From NCBI GenBank assembly GCA_037783545.1, contig JBBELK010000293.1, positions 248,001 to 312,000 on the forward strand: DNA of 64,000 nt, written 5' to 3'. The position numbers and the translations under genes were made by a program. Position 1 is the first letter of the stretch; each line of letters begins with the position of its first letter. The DNA comes from Henricia sp. BOLD:AAB3569. Lineage: Eukaryota > Echinodermata > Asteroidea > Spinulosida > Echinasteridae. Under the pieces are notes generated by a model that was given only the letters and a program-made list of their open reading frames with translations, had not been told where the DNA came from and ran no database searches. Below, in pieces: positions 1-8,802 of this stretch.

Positions 1-107
1 TCCGGACACAAGACACGTCATGTTGTACTTGGATGCCTCGGGAGGTAGTTCCATCACACACTCCTTTTGGCAGTTGGAAATCTTTGGTGTAGGTTTGTCT
101 GGTTGTA
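1..107 (-). CDS. Ig-superfamily gene, start of second Ig-like exon (partial)
   Basis: Reading leftwards, a pyrimidine-rich tract ending in CAG (acceptor at 108-110) opens into an uninterrupted frame that reaches the window edge. With the split first codon it encodes 36 residues beginning VQPDKPTPKISNCQKEC and ending YNMTCLVSG. The two nearby cysteines followed by a Met-Thr-Cys-x-Val-x-Gly strand are typical of the membrane-proximal C2-like domain of invertebrate Ig receptors. The phase-1 start matches the phase-1 donor of the V-type exon at 858-1238, as usual for Ig exons. Too short to be found by ORF length. The rest of the gene lies to the left of the window. An alternative donor 3 bases further on would put this exon in a less Ig-like frame. 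Confidence 0.65.
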
Positions 108-142
108 CTGCATATGAAAAATAGCAATACGTGCTCATAATA

Positions 143-289
143 AACAATTGTTGACTGGTGTGGTGTGGGATATGGAGTTTTATTTAAACACCCGAGGGAG
201 CTCATAGCACCCGAGGCAATGCCGAGGGTGCTATGAGCTCCTGAGGGTGTTAAAACCCATATCCCACATTACACCAGTCAACAATTGTT
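143..289. mobile_element. fold-back MITE (147 bp palindrome)
   Basis: The stretch beginning AACAATTGTTGACTGG is repeated in reverse complement at the other end, and the arms meet around 215 in GAGGGTGCTATGAGCTC-type sequence. Nearly the whole element is one hairpin. It lies in the intron between the two Ig exons. No coding capacity. Confidence 0.75.
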
Positions 290-318
290 TTGTTATATCC
301 CGATATCCTGTGGGGTAT

Positions 319-497
319 TATGGCCGAGCAGTCTAGTGCGTCGAACTTAAGTTCCTGTGCTAGTACTAGAATGTAGGTTCGATTCGACGGGTTGTGGCAC
401 CTGTGCCCTTGAGCAAGGCACTCAACCACACTTGCTCCCATTCCTGTAATTGACGGTCCCTCCGCTGTTGGATGTGGTAAATAAATAAAATACATGT
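319..497 (+). mobile_element. tRNA-derived SINE (TGGCCGAGC head)
   Basis: A pol III A-box-like TGGCCGAGCAGTCTAGTG is followed by a B-box-like GTAGGTTCGATTC. The body contains GTGCCCTTGAGCAAGGCAC, a core shared by V-type/Meta-type SINE superfamilies as I remember them. The end is A/T-rich (AAATAAATAAAA). A close copy is at 32289-32460. Intronic to the Ig gene. Confidence 0.75.
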
Positions 498-857
498 GTT
501 TAAAATTTGTGGAATTTAAACTGTACAAAAAGTTCAGTGAAATTTGGAGTATCGAGGTGCTTGATATGTCCTCTTCGGAACGACTCCAAAACTATTTTTA
601 TAGTGTCCGTATCCAGTCTTAGGGCTAACCTGGGATTGAGACAGATGTGCTGGGTTAAAGGTTGGTTTGCAAAATACACTCTGAAATCGTGAAAATGCTG
701 CAAAAGACATCCCTGTAGACTTGGACAAGGCTAGTACAATGGCTGATGAATAGGGTAGCGAGGTCACAAACCTGCCGACTATACAGACATTTACGTTACA
801 ATTGAAATTTTTATTGATTTAAGTGAGCAGCACATATCTTGCAAGAATTATACCCAC

Positions 858-1238
858 CAACGACTGTCGCATCCACGTGACTGTGACGGAAAGAATGGCC
901 GGGGCCTTTGAGTCTTAATTTACAAACATAGTGTCCTCCGTCGGAATCTTTGATGTCATTTACAACAAGAGACATTCCTGCTGTGATGTTGTACTTCTCT
1001 TTCCGAATCCTGGGGTTCGGGTGATGAACTTTGCCTTCGAAAAACGAAATCAGCAGCACCTGTTCTTCTTCTGTTTCACCTTTGTACCAGTAAACGGTGT
1101 CAATGTTCTTCTTCGAGAACGTGTTCTTGGCAAGTAGTGTAGGCCTACACTGGATTGTTTCGTGGTCCTTGCCTCTCTGTAGGAAAACCTGGCTGGCGCT
1201 GGCAATGAACAGAGACGCAGAAACCACATAGGCCAAAA
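858..1238 (-). CDS. Ig-superfamily gene, signal-like segment and V-type Ig exon
   Basis: One exon, bounded by a strong polypyrimidine acceptor (CAG at 1239-1241) and a donor reading G|gtgggta at 857. Both ends are phase 1. The product starts with a hydrophobic stretch (LAYVVSASLFIASAS) that looks like the second half of a signal peptide. It continues into a V-type Ig fold: B-strand Cys (ETIQC), core Trp (TVYWYKG), and the F-strand signature D-x-G-x-Y-x-C (DSDGGHYVC). About 127 residues. Known for the family: such domains sit on secreted or cell-surface recognition proteins; the ligand cannot be inferred here. The first exon with the start codon was not found in the 1.3-8.6 kb repeat field. 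It lies downstream of MFSD10 in the same orientation. The neighbouring exon at 1-107 supports a real gene rather than a chance ORF. Confidence 0.8.
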
Positions 1239-1340
1239 CTGAGGGGTACAATGAAAAAGAGAAAATAAAGGTATTTTTTTCATATACATTGAACACGGAT
1301 TTGGGTAAATTTATATGTTGGAATCGATAGCTTATTCAAT

Positions 1341-1601
1341 TCTAAGATATACTTCCCACTGACACTTCTGTCGCAAATGTTGCATTTCTGAGATAAATAA
1401 ATTATAAAATTACTGCATAAAGTGATGCACAAAATGACGTGGCGAGCGGTCTGTGCGTAAGCGCGACAACAGAGGGCGCTGCGCGCGTGCGTGAATGGTT
1501 ATCTTGTGCACTAACTGAAGGCAATTTTTGAGGAAGAAAACGTGATTTTTCTACAGAAAAGCAACATTTGCGACAAAAGTGCAAGTGGGAAGTATATCTT
1601 A
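1341..1601. mobile_element. MITE with long terminal inverted repeats
   Basis: TCTAAGATATACTTCCCACT at the left end returns in reverse complement at 1580-1601, and the inner arms also match (CGCAAATGTTGC). The centre is a GC-rich stretch with short inverted repeats. The flanking sequences at 1310-1340 and 1640-1700 recur at 31620-31720, so this MITE sits inside an older repeat. Confidence 0.65.
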
Positions 1602-1914
1602 AAATTACATTATGTGTTGATTCCAGGAGGTAATTTCCTTAAAATCTTTGTTCAATGTATACGAAAAAAATACCAAAATAAAAGATAGGTTGGGAAAATA
1701 AGAAATAGGCCTAATGAGTTAATCATTAATATATTTCCTTATAACATGACTTATTAAGCATTGCTTAAAGGTACATACCGGCTTCGTTGGGCTATTTTGG
1801 GCTCAAAATAGACCGATACATTATTCTGAAAGTCTTTCCGAAATAAACTAAATAGATCCTGAAAAGACACCATCAAATTTTGCAGTTTTTGACCATTTTT
1901 CAAAAAATCAAGGT

Positions 1915-1960
1915 CACGTGATTTATCCGAACCAGATTTCTAGTTCGGATAAATCACATG
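1915..1960. repeat. short hairpin
   Basis: CACGTGATTTATCCGAAC and its reverse complement (one mismatch) flank a 10-base loop. Possibly the core of a decayed fold-back element covering about 1770-2150. Confidence 0.5.
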
Positions 1961-2164
1961 TTAGTTTTATGTCCAGCCGTAGAAACCAGCCCGAAGAGCG
2001 AGCTGCTTTTGTCAATCGCGCTTGGTTTCTTTTTGGAAAATACTGTCCTACGAAAACTATGTACAGACTGTATTTTTCAATTTGTAGACAAATATGCCAG
2101 CAGGTTTCATTTAGAAGGGTTTCTGGGTGTTAATATGGACGAGAGAATCTCTCAGATTTTACAC

Positions 2165-2546
2165 GTTTTCACGAAAACCAAAGAGTTCAACTTCAAGAAA
2201 CAACCTCCCACCACTTTTTTTTACACATATCAAACATATTGACAAACATTTCCCGAAACAGAAATGTTGCAAATGTTAGAAATCATCGGGGATTCCCTTC
2301 GTACACGGACTCGCAGTGCAGCACACTTAATCCAACCAGCGCCGTGCCGATACGGCACGTGTTGCATTGCGCATACCAAGCTGCGAGCGTGGTACTCGGA
2401 CTCTCAAACTATGAAGGGAATCCCTGATGATTTCTCAGATTTTCAAACTTTTCTGTTTTGGGACATGTTTGTCAGTATGTTAGATATGTATCCAAAAAAA
2501 AGTGGTGGGAGGTTGATTCTTGAACTCTTTTTGGTTTTCGTGAAAA
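2165..2546. mobile_element. fold-back MITE
   Basis: The arm starting GTTTTCACGAAAACCAAAGA is mirrored at 2515-2546. Matching continues inwards (CCTCCCACCAC, CAAACATTTCCCGAAACAG, ATCATCGGGGATTCCCTTC) to a CG-rich centre near 2350. Almost the whole 380 bp is one imperfect hairpin. Confidence 0.7.
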
Positions 2547-2730
2547 TGAGTAAAAAGGTTGCCGAGTTGGTGTCCGCCTCATACTAGGTTTACACTTGGC
2601 CGGGCAGTTTTGTCATCCAATCCCGATATGGATAATGCATTGAGAACGTTGATAAGGCTTAGCCTAGACAGAATAATTCTGTCCCTACGAGATTTCCCGT
2701 AGGGACAGAAGGTACCTCTTTCATACAGTG

Positions 2731-4062
2731 GATTTTTGTCATTTTGCCTGGAAAATAGAATCACACCCAAATATTTCCTCCTAGTTGTGTCCTACAGTGG
2801 TTTTAGATGTCCATGATTGGAAAATGATTGGAAAGAAATACTTACAACACCGTTTTTGAAGCCAAACGTTGCTCTCACATTGAAACTCAACAGCAGTTCC
2901 TGTCGTGCAAGTGTTCATGTATGTGTAAATCTCGACGTGAAATCTCGCGAGAATGTACACTAGTTGGGCCTGCCCAATGCCCACTTGCAGACAGACTGTA
3001 TCAAGCCTTATCGTTAATCGGGCACAAATACATAAACGTACGCAGTCCTTTCCGTGCCGCTAGTGCTGTACGCACTGAGGAAATGACTTGGTAGACTGGT
3101 TCCCGTCCACATATTCCACACAGGAGAATATAAGGACAGGTAAAGGGCTCTTCATATTGATCTGTAATTGGTCGTCTTTGCGCGTGCGCATTGTGTTTTT
3201 TATATTTAAAAATTGGCCAAGTCCTTTGCTTTTAGGCAATGTACTTTATTTACATAATTGGATATGTTCAACACGTACGGCCAAGTTACAAATGTCAATC
3301 ATAAGTGTTAAGTAATGAAACAGCCGTCGGAAAGAGCAGCCAAGTCATTAGATTGGTTCCCGATCCCTATAGATTGGTTCGCTTATTGCGAAAATATAGG
3401 GATCGGTAAAGGGCAGCCATGACGGGCAGAATTCTGCCCGTCACGTGGTTATTATTATTTTTATATTTTTAGTACGTGCGCAGATTTTGAATTGACATTT
3501 GTAACTTGGCCGTGCGTGTTGAACATATCCAATTATGTAAATAAAGTACATTGCCTAAAAGCAAAGGACTTGGCCAATTTTTAAATATAAAAAACACAAT
3601 GCGCACGCGCAAAGACGACCAATTACAGATCAATATGAAGAGCCCTTTACCTGTCCTTATATTCTCCTGTGTGGAATATGTGGACGGGAACCAGTCTACC
3701 AAGTCATTTCCTCAGTGCGTACAGCGCTAGCGGCACGGAAAGGACTGCGTACGTGTAAATGTATTTGTGCCCGATTAACGATAAGGCTTGATACAGTCTG
3801 TCTGCAAGTGGGCATTGGGCAGGCCCAACTAGTGTACATTCTCGCGAGATTTCACGTCGAGATTTACACATACATGAACACTTGCACGACAGGAACTGCT
3901 GTTGAGTTTCAATGTGAGAGCAACGTTTGGCTTCAAAAACGGTGTTGTAAGTATTTCTTTCCAATCATTTTCCAATCATGGACATCTAAAACCACTGCAG
4001 GACACAACAAGGAGGAAATATTTGGGTGTGATTCTAATTTCCAGGCAAAATGACAACAATCC
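2731..4062. repeat. 1.33 kb inverted duplication (about 570 bp arms)
   Basis: 2731-3299 is a near-identical reverse complement of 3492-4062, with a 192-base spacer. The right arm consists of the right part of a MITE (3351-3699) plus about 360 bases of its flank. The left arm is the same material inverted, so this is a duplication of a transposon-flank junction rather than an ordinary transposon. Weaker similarity extends to about 2717 and 4076. The arms yield parallel spurious ORFs on opposite strands. No coding function seen. Confidence 0.85.
3351..3699 (+). mobile_element. MITE family A, MULE-like, 9-bp target duplication
   Basis: Ends TAGATTGGTTCCCGATC and GACGGGAACCAGTCTA form imperfect terminal inverted repeats. 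The element is flanked on both sides by CCAAGTCAT, a perfect 9-bp target-site duplication. It contains the palindromic GGGCAGAATTCTGCCC and an AATAAAGTACATTGCC block shared by the copies at 14423, 32192 and 44909. A 9-bp duplication fits Mutator-like elements, but no transposase is present, so the superfamily is inferred. Confidence 0.8.
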
Positions 4063-4236
4063 ACCTGATGAAAGGAAAGCTGACTGACTAGGCTTAGCCC
4101 TAACTTTATCATGTGGTTATATGTAACCAAATAAAAATAACAAAATAAATAAGTTAGGGCTAAGGTAACGTAATCTTAGCTACTGTAGTATACATAACAT
4201 GTAACATGTATATTATTAGTTACTACACGGCAGTTT

Positions 4237-4611
4237 GTGAAAGTCGGACCTAAGGATCTTCCGGATCTTTGTTAAAAATTGATATTTAACGAACAGAAAG
4301 TACCTAGTTTGACTTCTAAATACGCTTACATACCTTTTACCACCATGTATTGCACCAATTTGTAATCATACACCACATCGACTATCCACAAAGTGAAATT
4401 TTCGAAGAAATAGGCGTAGGAAGTGCAGGACACTAAGAAAAAAGAAATTGTTTTTTTTCCACGCCGGATCTTTAAAAATAAGGCCTGTACATGGCGGTAA
4501 AAGGTATGAAAGCGTATTAAGAAGTCAAACTAGGCACTTTCTGTTCATTAAATAGCCATTTTTGAAAAAGATCCGGAAGATCTGGAAGGATCCGGAGGGT
4601 CCGTTTTTCAC
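4237..4611. mobile_element. fold-back MITE (GGATCTTCCGGATC)
   Basis: GTGAAAGTCGGACCTAAGGA at the left recurs inverted at the right end, and the arms continue through GTACCTAGTTTGACTTCT and its complement. The loop lies near 4420-4460. No ORF. Confidence 0.7.
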
Positions 4612-5029
4612 CCACACCCTTATTACACACTGTACATTTTTTTATTACATACCTAACAATGCACAGTTCCGTCGTTTTTCCATCATGTGTCCATGTTTAC
4701 CATCATGACCATGGACTGAGGTAGGAAAAGATGTTTACCAAATGAAATGAATAACACTGAATCTGCTGATTAAATATTACAATTCAAGCCAGGCCATCTG
4801 CATATAGCACCTCCATACTGTATCGGTTTATGTCTGAGACTGAGCTAGACAAAGACGCAAGCTAGAGAAAACGTGTCTGGTTGCAGCATGGAGCTATTTT
4901 TAATAAACCATCCGTCATACACTGGTACCCTTCCATTTAATATTTATACTACATGTATAGTGCCTAGTCTTTTCAGTGCACCAGCCAAGGGGGAAATCCC
5001 TAGTGATTGCAACATCGCATCTCCAGGTA
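4612..5029. other. unassigned stretch
   Basis: AT-rich sequence with short CATGTACATG-type words. I see no exon with splice sites, no clear terminal repeats and no tRNA-like promoter boxes. Confidence 0.4.
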
Positions 5030-5195
5030 GCAATTAAAGAGGCTTGCAGATTTTTTTTCCGGACAATGAATTTCGTTCTAATACCTAACAATCTCTTAAA
5101 ATGACATCCCAAATAAATAGTACCATGGGGAAAAAATAGGAAATTTGCAATGTCCAGTTTGGATGTGGAAGTAAGGTGTGACCACTGCACTGCTA
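5030..5195 (-). repeat. repeat family F, copy 5 (diverged)
   Basis: Contains GGAAATTTGCAATGTCCAGT and TTGGATGTGGAAG, matching copies at 12870, 17165, 34150 and 62560. The ORF across it (4915-5190) is a by-product of the repeat. Confidence 0.6.
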
Positions 5196-5222
5196 CATGT
5201 ATTTAGGCCTATGGAACCAGGC

Positions 5223-5460
5223 GCGGATCCAGGGGGTGGTGGGTAAAGATGCATGAATAATCAGGGCATATACACTGCAGCACTCTCAGCAGACATCCAC
5301 TAATACTAGCTTAGGTGTATCGTTTTTAAAAATAATTTTCCCACTTGCCCTTGCCTTTTTCATGGCAGTACATGTATCGGAATTTGTTTCGGGGGGACAC
5401 AAGACATGTGTGGGGGAACACCGCCCCCGCCCCCCTTAGCTACGCCGCTGATTCATTTAG
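5223..5460. mobile_element. probable DNA element with GGCGCGGATCCAG end
   Basis: Starts with GCGCGGATCCAGGGGG and ends in a GGGGG...CCCCC stretch before TAGCTACGCCGCTG. The CGGATCCAG terminus also appears at 10990, 35978 and 41240. Boundaries are approximate. Confidence 0.35.
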
Positions 5461-5985
5461 GACTCGAGCAGAGGGAGACTCGATCGATCGATCGATACAT
5501 TGAACCCTGGATACGGACACGCTCCTTTAATATTGAATGACATGCCATATCCTTATCTCTGCAGCTATGCACGAATTCTTAATTTATTATCCACCTCATA
5601 GGTAATTCCCCTCGATTACACAGTGTGCTTAAGAAATCAGGGTAACTCCCAATTTAATAATATTATACAGTCCAGTATTAAAGGTAACCACCTGTCCCAG
5701 ATTAGGGGAAAATCACACCATTTATTGCAGCTTTGTCCAGATTTTTGAAACAATTCCCAGATTAAAATGATTCAACTGGTAAAAGTAGCCGTTTAATTAA
5801 GACAACGGTGTGGTTAATTAGATTTCACTGATTCAGATTATTTCATCAAAATTACCTTTCATTGACGTACAGTCACCTTATTATTAACTTAGTGGCATGA
5901 ACTGTTGAAAGAGCTACCGAATGTAAATAAGATCGGTATTATGCATACCGGCGCGTCGCTGAAACTCCCCCAACATTGTTGACCG
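5461..5985. other. unassigned stretch with (GATC)n
   Basis: A short GATC microsatellite lies at about 5480-5496. The rest is AT-rich with the repeated words CCCAGATTA and TAAAGGTAACC, suggesting an old repeat, but I could not define ends. No coding exon seen. Confidence 0.35.
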
Positions 5986-6038
5986 ATTTAAATGTAAAAA
6001 GTTGCCCTACAAGATGGCAGCTATTCAACACGGTCTAT
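5986..6038. mobile_element. MITE family W, fragment
   Basis: CCCTACAAGATGGCAGCTAT followed by CGGTCTAT matches one end of the MITEs at 45801-45938 and 63861-64000. Confidence 0.55.
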
Positions 6039-6436
6039 TACAGGAATGAACCTTATACAATTTAGTTTGTGAAATTCATTTTGTCACCTTGTAAAATAAT
6101 TTTTCAGATTTGTTTTTTGTTTTACATAAGTGCACTTTACAGAAATTACAATGTGTAGAAAAATAGCAAAATTCTTGAAAAAAAACCAAAAAATAGAAAC
6201 TACGCGTACTAAACATTACTACTACATACCAGCATTGTATAAGTATAAATAGTTCCATATTACTCCACCAAAGCTAAATTTACACAAAACATACTAAATC
6301 CGCCACCAGACATAAGTATCAAAAGTTCGCCAAATTCTGTACACAAATTGTACAATTCCACGCAGCATATCATTAAAGTACTTGGAATATTTCCTAATTA
6401 AAAAATAAAAGTACCTAAAGAGAGAATTGTGTATCT

Positions 6437-6944
6437 TTAAAGATAGTATACATGAATGGTAAACTGTTACAAATAGTTTTATCCCCCTGTGTGATTGAAG
6501 ATATGCATGATTAAAACCAACCTGAGCAAAAACCAGCTCCGTACTTCGTCTAACTTTTGAGAAAATAGTCAAAAGAGGGTTTGCAGTAATTTCGCCCCAA
6601 AACCCCTTCGCCCTGAACATTTCGCCCTGAACCACGGCCTGTGCACAAAGTGTTTTTGGGGCGAAGTGGCATTTGGGCGATGTAGTGTTTGGACAAAGTA
6701 ATTTGGGGCGAAATGGCACTCGGGCGAAGTGGTTTGGGGCAAAATGGCACTTGGGCGAAATGGCACTTGGACGAAATGGTTTTGGGGCGAATTGAATTTT
6801 CGTCTCATAAGACGAAAACTAATTGTTTTACTCAATTCTCAAAGACTATAGCACTTCAGACCAAACCATTTTACGGGAAGTTAGGCATAAATCTGTGAAC
6901 ATTTCTGATTTTCGAGATTACCAATGATGTATACTGCCTTTAAG
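6437..6944. mobile_element. MITE family B copy 1, carries GGCGAARTGG minisatellite
   Basis: Ends TTAAAGATAGTATACAT and ATGTATACTGCCTTTAA are inverted repeats. Inside are conserved CGTACTTCGTCTAACTTTTG and CGTCTCATAAGACGAAAA blocks around a variable array of GGGCGAARTGG / TTTCGCCC units. Large overlapping ORFs here come only from the low-complexity array. Four more copies lie in this window. Confidence 0.8.
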
Positions 6945-6988
6945 GGCTTGTATTTCTAAATTTTTGACATAAATATACTATATACTCT

Positions 6989-7128
6989 GTTGTTACGTGG
7001 TGCACGCCATTGCATAGCAATCAACAGTCTGGTTGCTTCATGCCATTCTGTTTTACTGTGAACACAGTATTGATTCATATTAATTCTGCAGTACTTCACA
7101 CCTGCCACGTGCACCACATAGCAACACA
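6989..7128. mobile_element. MITE family P (GTGGTGCACG ends)
   Basis: GTTGTTACGTGGTGCACGCC at the left and GTGCACCACATAGCAACAC at the right are inverted. Related copies lie at 37630-37758, about 39520-39770 and 55390-55510. Confidence 0.65.
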
Positions 7129-7261
7129 AATTTGGTCATGTGGATACTAGCAGAACTGCCAACCCTCCCGGATTTTGAGGAAGACATCTGTAAAAACAGG
7201 TTCATTCCATGACTCCAAACACATCTAAAAATCCCCAAGGTTGTTAATTGACAATCCAGGA

Positions 7262-8012
7262 CCCCGTTCTCACAAGAAAATCGCTTCGTTCGACGATGAT
7301 TAGTTAATCATCGTTAGTTAATAAAGTGTGCGTTCTCATCTCACTTAACGAAGATCGAATGAAGAGCGGTACCGTACACATTATTAAGCGACTGCTAAAC
7401 GAAAATCTAATGAAGCTGTGCGACGCCCTCTGTTGATTGATTATTATACTTCTGGTGGGTCACGTCACCGCACGGGCAACAAAAATTGTAGACTGGTCCC
7501 CTGTCCATGTGCGCTACGCTGTTCTCGCTGTTGATCACGTTCACAGACGCCATCTTCGTAGGAAAAATGCTACTGCGTATTAAACGCCATCAAGTACACG
7601 CACGCACACGCTGTAACATGTTTCAAACACGCGCGCGTGTTGCTCGAAATTTGTTCGAAATACGGCGCAGCCGATGCGCGTCACAAAAAAATACGCTCAA
7701 AATTCTGATGCACGTGGCGATTTGTAGGAAGTAACGTCATTTGAACGTGATCAATACGACGAAGGGGAAGTAAATATGAGGACAGGGAACCAGTCTACTA
7801 AAATTGTGACCTCATGACCCGACGTGACCCCGTGTATACCGGAAATACGTATTAAGGAGGTCACTCATGTGTTAAATCACTCTTCATTAGAAATTTGCTT
7901 CGTCGAATGAAGCGATTCTAATCATCGTCGAATGAAGTGGCGTACGTTCACATCAGGAAATCTCTTCGTCGAATCATCGTCGAATGAAGTGAATTTTTCT
8001 AGTGAGAACAGG
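7262..8012. mobile_element. hAT-like non-autonomous element, 8-bp target duplication
   Basis: Flanked by ATCCAGGA at 7254-7261 and 8013-8020, a perfect 8-bp target duplication. Ends CCCGTTCTCAC and GTGAGAACAGG are inverted repeats, followed inwards by TTCGACGATGATT-type sequences in inverted orientation. A family A MITE (7489-7797) is inserted inside. No transposase. The hAT assignment rests only on the 8-bp duplication. Confidence 0.75.
7489..7797. mobile_element. MITE family A-related, nested
   Basis: Ends TAGACTGGTCCCCTGTCC and GGACAGGGAACCAGTCTA. Flanking CAAAAATTG and CTAAAATTG agree at 8 of 9 positions, as expected for a 9-bp duplication. The interior differs from the 3351 copy, so only termini are shared. 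Nested in the hAT-like element. Confidence 0.7.
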
Positions 8013-8478
8013 ATCCAGGAGGTTTTTTTAATCCATGTCAGGACTCGCAAAATTAGTCATTTTCCGAAGAATCTGTTGCAAAATCCGGTAGGTTTGGTAG
8101 CTCTGTACTATAGGTGTGCATGTGAAAGGATGTACATCAGTACACCAGACGTTATCCATGCAAAACACGCCAAAGCATAGTGAAATCAAAACCGATGATT
8201 TGGTTTTTAAAGTTGCACTGTCCGTGTTTGGGTGAAAGGATTTTTAAACAATAATTCACAAAAGCGAACGAATTTAGAAAGCTTACGTGTCTCTGTAACG
8301 AAAAATATAAAAAACTTAAATTTCTGAAGTCGGGGACTGGAGATACAAGCCTTTTTTTTAAAAACAGGCTTCACATGTGCGTGTGTACGCTCATATATAG
8401 TATGTGTACAATGTACACACGTACGTGCACACGTACCTTTACGTCATAACCCTGTCAAATAAAAGACAGGGCCTGTAT
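8013..8478. other. unassigned stretch
   Basis: Contains words shared with 37780-37870 (GTGCATGTGAA, CACCGGACGTTAT), so probably an old repeat. No exon recognised. Confidence 0.35.
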
Positions 8479-8484
8479 TTTATT
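8479..8484 (-). promoter_or_regulatory. possible polyadenylation signal of MFSD10
   Basis: AATAAA on the minus strand, 212 bases after the MFSD10 stop codon. Plausible by position only; other AATAAA-like words exist nearby. Confidence 0.3.
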
Positions 8485-8695
8485 ATTTCTTGTTTTTAAT
8501 CGACTGGCATTAATCCTTGACGGATTTTTACGTTCTTGGTACGAAATGAAAGCTGATAACTTTTTCTATTCTAGAAAAATAGCAATTTAATTTGAAAAAC
8601 AAATTTTGACGCTCAAATTGGCCTAAAATTGGACAGTGAAACTTTAAGTATCAACACTGGCCGCCAGGATTTGATTTGAAGTTACCCGCGGTTGA

Positions 8696-8802
8696 TCAGT
8701 GTTCCACTTTGAGAGGCACCACTTTGGTCAGGCAAATAAGGGGAAGGAACAGAAGAACTCCCCCCAGGCTGTAGCAGATGGTAGGACCCATACTCCAGAA
8801 CC
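8696..8802 (-). CDS. MFSD10: MFSD10 exon 13: segment 12 and stop
   Basis: 107 nt from an ACATGTAG acceptor to a TGA stop at 8696-8698. Encodes WFWSMGPTICYSLGGVLLFL and a short basic tail ending KVVPLKVEH. Confidence 0.92.

Noticed and set aside
1..111. Reading the left-edge Ig exon in the frame implied by the GG|gtata donor at 857
   Set aside because: Open, but gives a peptide without Ig features; the G|gtggg donor yields a consistent phase-1 junction and a typical Ig strand.
3088..3702. Identical ORFs on opposite strands (MVDWFPSTYSTQENIRTG type)
   Set aside because: Produced by the inverted duplication of a MITE; no start context, no family, no splice support.
6550..6835. Overlapping minus-strand ORFs rich in RPSAISPQTTSPECHFAP-type residues
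   Set aside because: They are translations of the GGCGAARTGG minisatellite in MITE family B; similar ORFs appear in every copy and in several frames.
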